NCBI GenBank assembly: GCA_016342685.1
Contig: JAEINU010000004.1
Location: 310,001-374,000, forward strand
Source: Bacteroidales bacterium
Lineage (GTDB): Bacteria; Bacteroidota; Bacteroidia; Bacteroidales; UBA12077
DNA length: 64,000 nucleotides
Direction of reading: 5' to 3'
This document shows positions 36,801 through 44,134 of this stretch, one piece after another. A model generated the notes under the pieces. It was not told where the DNA came from and searched no databases. It saw only the letters and a list, made by a program, of their open reading frames with translations. The translations under genes were made by a program, and so were the position numbers. Each line of letters opens with the position of its first letter. Position 1 is the first letter of the stretch.

Positions 36801-37193
36801 ATAAGCTAAAGCTCCAACTACTCCACTTCCTATTATTGCAATTAGCTGACCTGTTTTTAGTTCTCCATTATTAGGAAACATCTTTTTTGCAAGGTGAGTA
36901 ATCGACCAAAACAAAAATAGAATGGTAAATGCACTTGCTAATCCCGACATTGCATTTATCATCATTGCAACTTTGCTGACATCTCCACCCGCAAACAATG
37001 CAAAAAATCGTGCAATAATCATGAATAAAGGAGCTCCCGGAGGATGTCCAACCTCTAATTTAAAAGCTGTTGCGATAAACTCTCCACAATCCCAAAAACT
37101 ACTTGTGGGTTCTATTGTCAATAAATATACCGTGGCAGCAATTAAAAAAATTATCCAACCAGTTATGCGATTTACAATTTTAAAACTTTTCAT
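33900..37193 (-). CDS. DUF2723 (GT117-type) multi-spanning membrane protein
   Basis: 1097 aa. The N-terminal half has about a dozen hydrophobic helices and begins with the family signature: [20 protein letters not shown] and [20 protein letters not shown], the DUF2723 hallmark. This resembles the C-type fold of protein O-mannosyltransferases, with acidic residues in the first extracytoplasmic loop. A long soluble part follows with [19 protein letters not shown] and [12 protein letters not shown]-like [20 protein letters not shown]. The last 150 residues look helical and TPR-like ([20 protein letters not shown]). DUF2723 proteins are placed in glycosyltransferase family 117 and are widespread in Bacteroidota, where a role in protein O-glycosylation has been proposed. 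The gene stands alone between its terminator and a divergent SUI1-family gene. Confidence 0.88.
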   Translation of the reverse strand: [1097 protein letters not shown]

Positions 37194-37219
37194 CTATTTG
37201 TACTCTTTTAATTCGTTTC

Positions 37220-37227
37220 CAAAACTA
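37220..37227 (-). promoter_or_regulatory. Promoter -7 element for the DUF2723 gene
   Basis: On the minus strand this reads TAGTTTTG, an exact TAnnTTTG match 27 bp before the start codon. No clear -33 TTTG at 19-22 bp. Confidence 0.4.
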
Positions 37228-37382
37228 ATTTAAATTATGATTATTAATGATATTTTTAATCAGATTATTGTGTTTCAAACCCAAAAAAAAGGTTTATAAC
37301 AAACTTATTGCTTCGAAATTACGTATTTTAGCCAAATTCTAAAAATAATATTTTATTGTTGATTTAATAGGCTAAACACAAG

Positions 37383-37730
37383 ATGGCTAAGAAAAGCAGA
37401 AAAGATAGAACGGATATAGTATACTCAACAAATCCCAATTTTGAGTATAATTACGATGATGATAATGAAGGTCAAGAAACTCTAGACCCATCTAAACAGA
37501 AATTGAGTGTTTATTTTGATACTAAAGCTAAAAAGAAAGGAAAACAAGCAACACTAATTAGTGGATTTGTTGGTTCCGAAGGTGATTTAAAAGATTTGGC
37601 TAAAACACTTAAAACAAAATGTGCGGTTGGAGGATCTGTAAAAGACGGCGATATTATTATTCAGGGAGATTTTAGGGATAAAATCGTGCAACTTTTGACA
37701 AATCAAGGATATATCGCTCGAAAATTATAG
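37383..37730 (+). CDS. SUI1/eIF1-family translation factor (YciH-like)
   Basis: 115 aa. The C-terminal 65 residues match the SUI1/eIF1 fold: KGKQATLISGFVGSEGDLKDL, KTLKTKCAVGGSVKDGDIII and QGDFRDKIVQLLTNQGY. The N-terminus is charged and probably flexible (KKSRKDRTDIVYSTNPNFEY). Bacterial SUI1 proteins resemble eIF1, which checks start-codon choice; in E. coli YciH can influence initiation fidelity, but the Bacteroidota role is not settled. It is followed after 11 bp by a secreted nuclease-fold gene, apparently in the same transcript but without obvious functional connection. Confidence 0.92.
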   Translation: MAKKSRKDRTDIVYSTNPNFEYNYDDDNEGQETLDPSKQKLSVYFDTKAKKKGKQATLISGFVGSEGDLKDLAKTLKTKCAVGGSVKDGDIIIQGDFRDKIVQLLTNQGYIARKL

Positions 37731-37741
37731 AATTAGAAAAA

Positions 37742-39058
37742 ATGCGAAATTTTAAGGTTTTATTATTAGTTGTGTTACTAGTTTGTTTCAAGAATAATTT
37801 GCAAGCACAGGAGACAATAAAAGTAATGCATTATAATTTATTGTATTACGGCAAAAAAACGGATTTTTGTACAACAACAAACAATAACATTGACAAAAAA
37901 AATGGGTATTTAAAGACCATTATTCAGTATGTACAACCCGACATCTTTTCGGTTAATGAATTAGACGGAGATGCATCTTACCCTGTTTCTGACGACGCAA
38001 AATACCTTTTAGATAATGCTTTGAATGTTGATGGGGTCGACTATTACAGAAAAACAGAAAGCCCATCGGTTTATTTGGCCAATATCATTTTCTACAATTC
38101 CAATAAATTGATCTTAAAGGAAAGTAACCCAATAAGTTTTATGGTTAGTGGAAATCTAAAAGCATTTAATGCCTTCAAATTCTATTTTAATTCGGATGAT
38201 TTGCAAACCACAAATGACACTGCCTTTTTGTATTGTGTTGTTGCTCATTTAAAAGCTGGCAATGACGATTATGATTTAACACAAAAAGTATATGAATCAA
38301 GTTTAATAATGGATTATTTTGAAGGCATCGGTGAAAAAGGAAATTATATGATTATGGGCGATTTTAATGTCTATACACCTACAGAAGAATGTTTTCAATC
38401 ATTTATAAACCCAGATAATTCTAATTATACCTTTAACGATCCTGCAAATCAAATTGGAGAATGGTCAAAAAACTATGATTATCGGTATTATCATACGCAA
38501 TCAACGCATCAAGATGGTGATTGTTTTTCTGGAGGAGGAATGGACGATCGATTCGATTTTATTTTAGCCTCAGATAATATTATGGACGGAATTGATCATT
38601 ACACTTATATTAATAATTCTTATAAAATAATTGGTCAAGATGGAAGCAGATATAATGGATCTCTAAATACGAGTTCAAATACGGCGGTTCCTAATGTTAT
38701 TGCTCAGGCATTATACAATATGTCGGATCATTTACCTGTTTATATGGAAATGCAAGTCGATCAGAATTTAGGTGCCCCTTTAAGTATAGAAGATTTGCAA
38801 AAAGAACAATTAGAAATAAACTATGAGAATCCAGTCACTGAATATTTAAAATTGGAATCTCATAACATCAGAAATACACAGGTTGAAGTTGATCTTGTTT
38901 CTATAAATGGGACAAAAGTTCTTAATAAAACATATAGAATTTATAATGATTTTAATGTGAGTATACCTTTAAATGGAATACCTTCTGGGATTTACATCTT
39001 AAAAGTAACATCGAACGAGGGGCTTACATATTCAAGTAAAGTAATAGTGAAAAAATAA
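37742..39058 (+). CDS. Secreted endonuclease/exonuclease/phosphatase-fold protein with T9SS tail
   Basis: 438 aa. A signal peptide (LLVVLLVCFKNNLQAQ, cleavage about residue 22) is followed by an EEP-superfamily domain (about 25-345): KVMHYNLLYYG, the acidic metal site in FSVNELDGD, VVAHLKAGN, MIMGDFNVYTP with the Asp-Asn pair, DDRFDFILAS and terminal MSDHLPVYMEM with the catalytic Asp-His. The last 80 residues form a beta-sandwich of the T9SS type A sorting tail: NPVTEYLKLES, VDLVSINGTKVL and PSGIYILKVTSNEGLTYSSKVIVKK. So the protein is exported by Sec, then moved to the surface or medium by type IX secretion. It may cut DNA, RNA or phosphoesters; the substrate is unclear. It overlaps closely (3 bp gap) with the following gene. 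Confidence 0.9.
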   Translation: MRNFKVLLLVVLLVCFKNNLQAQETIKVMHYNLLYYGKKTDFCTTTNNNIDKKNGYLKTIIQYVQPDIFSVNELDGDASYPVSDDAKYLLDNALNVDGVDYYRKTESPSVYLANIIFYNSNKLILKESNPISFMVSGNLKAFNAFKFYFNSDDLQTTNDTAFLYCVVAHLKAGNDDYDLTQKVYESSLIMDYFEGIGEKGNYMIMGDFNVYTPTEECFQSFINPDNSNYTFNDPANQIGEWSKNYDYRYYHTQSTHQDGDCFSGGGMDDRFDFILASDNIMDGIDHYTYINNSYKIIGQDGSRYNGSLNTSSNTAVPNVIAQALYNMSDHLPVYMEMQVDQNLGAPLSIEDLQKEQLEINYENPVTEYLKLESHNIRNTQVEVDLVSINGTKVLNKTYRIYNDFNVSIPLNGIPSGIYILKVTSNEGLTYSSKVIVKK

Positions 39059-39061
39059 CAA

Positions 39062-41974
39062 ATGAATCGATTAAAGAAAATAGCAGGTATTCTTTTATTA
39101 AGTATACTATTCTTTAATATTCAATCACAAGCACAATTTTACTCAACTGGGCAAGATCCGGCCTCGGCAAAATGGGAGCAGATAAACACGATTAATTTCC
39201 AAATAATTTTTCAAACTACGTTTTCGGATAAAGCGCAAAAAGTTGCTAATATCTTAGAATATTATTACAATAAAGTAGGAGTATCGTTAGGTCATGAGCC
39301 TAAAAAGATTTCAGTTGTACTACATAACCAAACGATATCATCAAACGGATATGTTGGATGGGCGCCCAAAAGAATGGAGTTGTATGTTACACCCTCTCAA
39401 GATTTATATCCCGATCCTTGGTTTAATCATTTATGTATTCACGAACTTCGACATGTGGTTCAGATCGATAAATTAAATCAAGGAATTACAAAGATTCTTT
39501 CAATCGTTTTTGGACAGCAGGCGACAGGTTTAGTTGCAGGACAAATGCCCTTTTGGTACTTAGAAGGAGATGCGGTTTGCACAGAAACTGCTTTTTCTGA
39601 ATATGGTAGGGGACGCTTACCAAGTTTTAATCAGGCTATTAAAACACATTTGCTAAGCGACGAGGAAAGATTTTCTTACGACAAGATGCTATTCGGATCA
39701 TATCAAGAATATGTTCCAAACCGATATGAGTTGGGGTATCAATTAACAGCTTTTGCCAGAAGCAAGTATGGAAGTTCAGTTTGGTCTAATGTTCAAAATC
39801 ATGTTGCTAAGAATTCATATACATTATTACCTACAAGCTTTGCTTTTTATCGCGGACTAAAAAAGAATATTGGTCAATCGCAGAAGGAGCTTTATACTGA
39901 AACAATGAACTTTTTGGATAGTTTGTGGACAATTGAGCAAATTGAAAATAAAACAATTGAGCCTCGTTTTTTTCAAACCACTCAAACAAACGATTATGAA
40001 GATTATTTAAATCCGATTTTTATTGATAGTGAGCAGATAATAGCATTAAAGAAAGGCTATTCACATATTCCACAGTTTGTTTTGATTTCTCAGGATGGTG
40101 AACAAGTTATTCATGAACCAGGTGTCCTAGTTAGTAACGATTTTACTTATACCAAAAATATTTTAGTTTGGGCAGAATATAAGCCCGACATTCGATGGCA
40201 GAATAGAGAATACAATAGCATTAAGTTATTGAATGTTAAAACCGGAATTGATTTTACCTTAGTACAGAAAAGTAGGTATTTTAGTCCGGCTATTTCAAAA
40301 CATGGAGATAAAATAGCAGTCGTAGAGATTGATGAAGGAAATCAGTCAAGCATTGTTATCTTAAATTCTCTAAATGGAAAGGTCGAAAATAAAATCTTAT
40401 CAAGAGACTCAAACTATTTGCAGCGTCCACAATGGTCATACGATGGGAAAAGCATTTTTGTAATTGAGCAAACCGATGAAGGGAAACAGGTTTCCAGTTA
40501 TAATTTTGAAGATCAGGAATGGTATACGGAGTTTAAGATAGATAAGGCCGATATACAAAGAATTGTTCCTACTAAAAGCAAGGTGTATTTTCATTCTACC
40601 CTAAATGGAATCGATAATATTTATGTTTTTGATCAAATTAACGATGAGATATATCAAATATCAAATTCAAAATACGGTATTTCACAATTCGATATTGCTG
40701 CGAATAATAACACCATTGTTACAAATGAAAAAACTTCGCAGGGATTTCGACTAGCATCAATCCCCTTAGAAAGGGCTTTGTGGAAAAAAATACGACTAAC
40801 AGACCATTATAATTATAAATTGGCTGATGTTCTTTCTGAACAAGAAAAGGAAATAAACCTACAAGATTCTAGCAAGCTAAACCATTTTGAAGTTAAACCA
40901 TATAGAAAAGCACTAAATGTGTTTAACTTTCATAGTTGGATACCTTTTTATTTCGATTATAACAATCTTAGTTTAGGAAGTATTGTGGAATTGCCTTCCG
41001 AAATGTATGAAAATTTACATCCAGGATTAATGTTGTTGTCACAGAATAAGTTAAGTTCAGTTGAATCAATTTTAAGTTATGGATATAAAAATGGCGATCA
41101 TTTTTTATCATCTTCAGTAATTATAAAAGGGCAATACCCAGTTGTTAAACTTAGTGCTGAGTATGGAAATGAACAATTAATTGTAACAAGTCCCGATGCA
41201 ACATGGAAACCAGTCACAAATGTTGGATATACTTATGGCATTGACCTATATGTGCCATTAAGTTTTTCAAGAGGTAAATTCATTAGTGGATTTATACCAC
41301 AACTTTCGATCGACTATAAAGATAATTTGTATTACAATAGTGATCAAGATTATTATATTAAGGGAAATGAATTTGTGCAAACACAATTGCTATATTACTC
41401 CTACAAAAGACCTTCTAAAAAAGATATTATTCCTCAACTTGGAGCAATATTTCGATTAAATTTATACAATACACCATTTGAATCAAAACTATTTGGTTAT
41501 TTATACAATGCAAACTCAATTTTTTATTTGCCGGGAGGAAAAAACAAGGCATTTAAAATAGATTTTGGATATCAGTATCAAGAACCAGACTTGTATTTAT
41601 ACAATAGCGATTTTAATTTTCCAAGAGGTATTGAGCAAAAGAGAACAGAAAAAATGTTAAAACTTTATACAGACTATGTTTTTCCTATTGCATATCCGGA
41701 ATGGAATCTTGGGTCATTTATATATTTAAAAAGATTAAGAGGAAACATCTTTGCCGATTATGCATATAACTCGTACCGGAAAGCAAGTGAAAACGGATCG
41801 TTTTTTATTTGGCCTCACGAACATAATTTAAGTTGTGGGGTAGAGTTAAAAGCCGATTACCATTTATTAAGAACAATATTCCCATTAACAACAGGAGTGC
41901 GTTTGGGATATTCACCAACCGAAGAATATATAATCTTTGATGTATTATTTAGTGTTGATTTAAATGGATTATAG
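39062..41974 (+). CDS. Outer membrane protein with gluzincin-like, beta-propeller and beta-barrel parts
   Basis: 970 aa with a signal peptide (ILLLSILFFNIQSQAQ). Region 1 (about 30-290) looks like a gluzincin metalloprotease of the peptidase MA type: HELRH at 127-131 fits HExxH, and WYLEGDAVCTE about 45 residues later fits the downstream glutamate helix. Region 2 (about 310-610) has repeated short beta blades typical of a TolB-like propeller: KHGDKIAVVEIDEGNQSSIV, WSYDGKSIFVIEQTDEGKQV and DIAANNNTIVTNEKTSQG. Region 3 (about 640-970) alternates polar and hydrophobic residues with many Tyr, like an outer membrane beta-barrel (LSFSRGKFISGFIPQLSIDY, EYIIFDVLFSVDLNGL). The three-part layout suggests a cell-surface or periplasm-facing protease anchored in the outer membrane. 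Activity is inferred; I do not recognise a named family for the whole chain. Confidence 0.6.
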   Translation: MNRLKKIAGILLLSILFFNIQSQAQFYSTGQDPASAKWEQINTINFQIIFQTTFSDKAQKVANILEYYYNKVGVSLGHEPKKISVVLHNQTISSNGYVGWAPKRMELYVTPSQDLYPDPWFNHLCIHELRHVVQIDKLNQGITKILSIVFGQQATGLVAGQMPFWYLEGDAVCTETAFSEYGRGRLPSFNQAIKTHLLSDEERFSYDKMLFGSYQEYVPNRYELGYQLTAFARSKYGSSVWSNVQNHVAKNSYTLLPTSFAFYRGLKKNIGQSQKELYTETMNFLDSLWTIEQIENKTIEPRFFQTTQTNDYEDYLNPIFIDSEQIIALKKGYSHIPQFVLISQDGEQVIHEPGVLVSNDFTYTKNILVWAEYKPDIRWQNREYNSIKLLNVKTGIDFTLVQKSRYFSPAISKHGDKIAVVEIDEGNQSSIVILNSLNGKVENKILSRDSNYLQRPQWSYDGKSIFVIEQTDEGKQVSSYNFEDQEWYTEFKIDKADIQRIVPTKSKVYFHSTLNGIDNIYVFDQINDEIYQISNSKYGISQFDIAANNNTIVTNEKTSQGFRLASIPLERALWKKIRLTDHYNYKLADVLSEQEKEINLQDSSKLNHFEVKPYRKALNVFNFHSWIPFYFDYNNLSLGSIVELPSEMYENLHPGLMLLSQNKLSSVESILSYGYKNGDHFLSSSVIIKGQYPVVKLSAEYGNEQLIVTSPDATWKPVTNVGYTYGIDLYVPLSFSRGKFISGFIPQLSIDYKDNLYYNSDQDYYIKGNEFVQTQLLYYSYKRPSKKDIIPQLGAIFRLNLYNTPFESKLFGYLYNANSIFYLPGGKNKAFKIDFGYQYQEPDLYLYNSDFNFPRGIEQKRTEKMLKLYTDYVFPIAYPEWNLGSFIYLKRLRGNIFADYAYNSYRKASENGSFFIWPHEHNLSCGVELKADYHLLRTIFPLTTGVRLGYSPTEEYIIFDVLFSVDLNGL

Positions 41975-42079
41975 GAAAATAAATGAGGATTTACACAATA
42001 ATTGGACACATAGAAAGGTTTACAAATTATTCGGCTTATATTTTGATTAAATGTTTAAAACGTTAGGAAAAAAAATATC

Positions 42080-42087
42080 TATATTTG
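42080..42087 (+). promoter_or_regulatory. Promoter -7 element for the bactofilin-atpZ operon
   Basis: TATATTTG matches TAnnTTTG exactly, 53 bp before the bactofilin start. The -33 region is a weak match (GTTTA about 22 bp upstream). Transcription would start near 42094. Confidence 0.55.
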
Positions 42088-42139
42088 CCGAGTAAAGTTT
42101 TATCAAAGGTGAGTTAAATTTTAAAAACAAGTTTCAATA

Positions 42140-42547
42140 ATGGCAAAGTATAACGAAACAGAAACAACAACAGCAGTTAACCTAATAGTTGCAGGTACTG
42201 AGATAACGGGAGATGTAAATTCAAATAGCGATATTCGAATTGATGGATCAATGACAGGAAACTTAAAGACTACAGGTAAAATTGTAATTGGTGAAACAGG
42301 CAAAGTGAATGGTGAGATAGACTGTAAAAACTCAGAAGTTTTAGGAGAAGTTCATGGAAAGATTAAAGTTGGCGAATTACTTTCCTTAAAAGCTACTGCT
42401 AAAATATTTGGTGATATAATTACTAAAAAGTTAGCTATTGAACCAGGCTCTAAATTTACAGGAAACTGCAAAATGGGCAATGAATCACTAAAAGATGTCG
42501 GAGCAGACGGATCAAAATTCGGAAACAAAGAACAAAAAAGCGCATAG
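42140..42547 (+). CDS. Bactofilin-family polymer-forming protein
   Basis: 135 aa. After a short flexible N-terminus a bactofilin beta-helix spans about residues 15-115, with the typical repeats NLIVAGTEITGDVNSNSDIR, IDGSMTGNLKTTGKIVIGET and GEVHGKIKVGELLSLKATAK. Bactofilins polymerise without nucleotide into filaments that scaffold cell-wall or envelope machinery. In Bacteroidota a bactofilin gene commonly begins the F-type ATP synthase cluster, and that order is kept here. Its last 53 bp overlap the start of atpZ in another frame, which couples the two translationally. The tail (DGSKFGNKEQKSA) is shaped by that overlap. Confidence 0.93.
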   Translation: MAKYNETETTTAVNLIVAGTEITGDVNSNSDIRIDGSMTGNLKTTGKIVIGETGKVNGEIDCKNSEVLGEVHGKIKVGELLSLKATAKIFGDIITKKLAIEPGSKFTGNCKMGNESLKDVGADGSKFGNKEQKSA

Positions 42548-42740
42548 CGATTTAGCCAAATACTCAGCAATCGGATTTCAGATGATTGCAATAATAGTAA
42601 TTGGTGTTCTAGGTGGAATAAAACTCGACAAATGGATGTCAGGAGTTGAATTCCCTGTTTTTACAATGGTGTTATCAATTTCTAGTGTGATATTTGCAAT
42701 ATATTACGCAATTAAGGATTTTCTAAAGCCAAATAAATAA
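42495..42740 (+). CDS. atpZ: AtpZ/AtpI-family F-ATPase accessory protein
   Basis: 81 aa with a charged N-terminus and two transmembrane helices (about 24-46 and 52-75). The motif FQMIAIIVIGVLGGIKLDKW matches AtpZ/AtpI proteins: a small-residue helix then Gly-Lys/Arg-x-Leu-Asp. Family members are encoded at the head of F-type ATP synthase operons and help c-ring assembly or Mg2+ uptake. The start lies inside the bactofilin gene (53-bp overlap); a later Met is not available before the helix except in SAIGFQM, so the overlap appears real. The stop overlaps the next start (TAATG). Confidence 0.85.
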   Translation: MSEQTDQNSETKNKKAHSDLAKYSAIGFQMIAIIVIGVLGGIKLDKWMSGVEFPVFTMVLSISSVIFAIYYAIKDFLKPNK

Positions 42741-43132
42741 TGCAAACATTTAAAAAATTTATTATAAAGGAGCTAGTTTTTACTAGCTCTATTGCTATTA
42801 TTGCATATATCTTATTTCAAACAAAACTTAGCGAAGATTATTTGCCCGTATTTTGGTTATTGTTAGGATTAATAGCTGTATTAACGGGAATAATGCATTT
42901 TTCTTTACTTCAGATTAGTGATAAAAACGCAGCGAAGTTTTCAATAAAATTCATGACTTTTTCCGGAGTTAAAATGATGATTTATTTAGTTACGATAACT
43001 AGTTATGTGTTTTTGTATTCAGCATCAGCCAAATTTTTCTTGATTTCATTTTTCATTCTTTATTTTTTATACACTGCTTTTGAAGTTTTTCAAATAGTGA
43101 AATATTTAAAAGCTAATAAAAGTCATAAATAA
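42740..43132 (+). CDS. Four-helix membrane protein at the AtpI position
   Basis: 130 aa with four predicted transmembrane helices (about 12-28, 35-57, 72-93, 97-118) and short loops, ending in a basic tail. No clear family motif is visible. In Bacteroidota F-type clusters a similar small four-helix protein stands between atpZ and atpB, so it is probably the local ATP synthase subunit I-like accessory. Start overlaps the atpZ stop by one base, which indicates coupled translation. In this genome the next gene is not atpB but the first gene of a V-type ATPase operon, 382 bp away. Confidence 0.65.
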   Translation: MQTFKKFIIKELVFTSSIAIIAYILFQTKLSEDYLPVFWLLLGLIAVLTGIMHFSLLQISDKNAAKFSIKFMTFSGVKMMIYLVTITSYVFLYSASAKFFLISFFILYFLYTAFEVFQIVKYLKANKSHK

Positions 43133-43301
43133 AAAGAATATAAGTCATTATTTTTGAAATCTTGAAATTAATTATTCAATAATTCCATCCACCACAAACC
43201 GCTTTTTGAGAGAATACTCGATTGTATATATTTGCAATTGAAAGCCTTACCTAGAATGTGTTTTTAAACAGAGCCCGTTGTTAATAATTTAACACTAACT
43301 G

Positions 43302-43333
43302 TTTGGACATTATTATCTACTAATTTACATTTG
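43302..43333 (+). promoter_or_regulatory. Promoter P1 of the V-type ATPase operon
   Basis: TTTG at 43302-43305 and TACATTTG at 43326-43333 match both Bacteroidota promoter elements exactly with a 20-bp spacer. Transcription would begin near 43340, giving a leader of about 175 nt. Confidence 0.65.
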
Positions 43334-43444
43334 TCGTCACCGAACATTTTTTTAAGTAATGTGTTCGTGTAATTAAATGATAAAAAGATATAGATAGTTT
43401 AAAATCAGATTAATGAATTTAATTATCTAATAATGTAAATATTT

Positions 43445-43475
43445 GTTGGTAACTTAATTTAAGTTATTAGATTTG
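43445..43475 (+). promoter_or_regulatory. Promoter P2 of the V-type ATPase operon
   Basis: GTTG at 43445-43448 and TAGATTTG at 43468-43475 fit the -33/-7 pattern with a 19-bp spacer. Start would be near 43482, giving a leader of about 33 nt before the subunit E gene. Confidence 0.6.
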
Positions 43476-43514
43476 TAACGCATTTTTATATAAAAACAAT
43501 AAGATCATTTAGAT

Positions 43515-44132
43515 ATGGAAAATAAACTTCAGGAATTAACTCAGAAGCTTTACAACGAAGGGGTCGAAAAAGCGAATGTTGAGGCAGAAAAAATTCTCGC
43601 TGAAGCAAAATCTGATGCTGAAAAATTAAAGCAAAATGCAGAAAAAGATGCTCAAAAAATCATAGCTGATGCTAAGCAAAAATCTGCGGAGATTAAAAAG
43701 AACGTTGATGCAGAATTAGCCCTTGCTTCAAAGCAATCGATAAGAACTGTAAAGCAGCAAGTTACAGATATGATCGTTAGCAAAGTTATTGATGAGCCGA
43801 TAAAAAAAGCATTCGATGACGTTAAGTTTGTTAAGGAAATTATCGAAGCTGTAGTAAAAAACTGGAATCCACAGAAAAATGAAGCAATTGATCTTTCTGT
43901 TCTACTTCCTGCAGATCTTGAAAAAGAATTTGCAAAGTTCTTTACAGCAAAATCCGGACAAGAATTAAATGCAAACCTCGAATTAAGTTTCAGTGATTCT
44001 TTAAAAGGAGGATTCAAAGTTGGCCCAGTTGATGGGTCTTATAAAATTAGTTTTAGCGAAGAAGATTTCGAAAACTTTTTCAAATCTTACTTACGTCCAA
44101 AAACAATTGAAATGTTATACCCAGGAGAATAG
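43515..44132 (+). CDS. ntpE: V/A-type ATPase subunit E (peripheral stalk)
   Basis: 205 aa. The first 85 residues form a long charged helix rich in Ala, Glu and Lys (EKANVEAEKILAEAKSDAEK, KDAQKIIADAKQKSAEIKKN), the coiled-coil arm of the peripheral stalk. The C-terminal globular part (about 95-205) includes KGGFKVGPVDGSYKISFSEE, a typical E-subunit end that binds the A3B3 head. It opens the seven-gene operon E-DUF2764-A-B-D-I-K and begins 40 bp after promoter P2. No separate subunit G/H gene, the usual stalk partner of E, is present in the operon. Confidence 0.9.
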   Translation: MENKLQELTQKLYNEGVEKANVEAEKILAEAKSDAEKLKQNAEKDAQKIIADAKQKSAEIKKNVDAELALASKQSIRTVKQQVTDMIVSKVIDEPIKKAFDDVKFVKEIIEAVVKNWNPQKNEAIDLSVLLPADLEKEFAKFFTAKSGQELNANLELSFSDSLKGGFKVGPVDGSYKISFSEEDFENFFKSYLRPKTIEMLYPGE

Positions 44133-44134
44133 TT

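Larger units (their letters stand above)
43133..43514. other. Intergenic junction before the V-type ATPase operon, 382 bp
   Basis: No open frame was found. The stretch contains two candidate promoters for the V-type operon (43302-43333 and 43445-43475) but no clear terminator for the bactofilin-atpZ operon. No transposase remnant, tRNA, or direct repeat shared with the far side of the V-type operon (51232-51356) was seen by eye. Confidence 0.6.
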
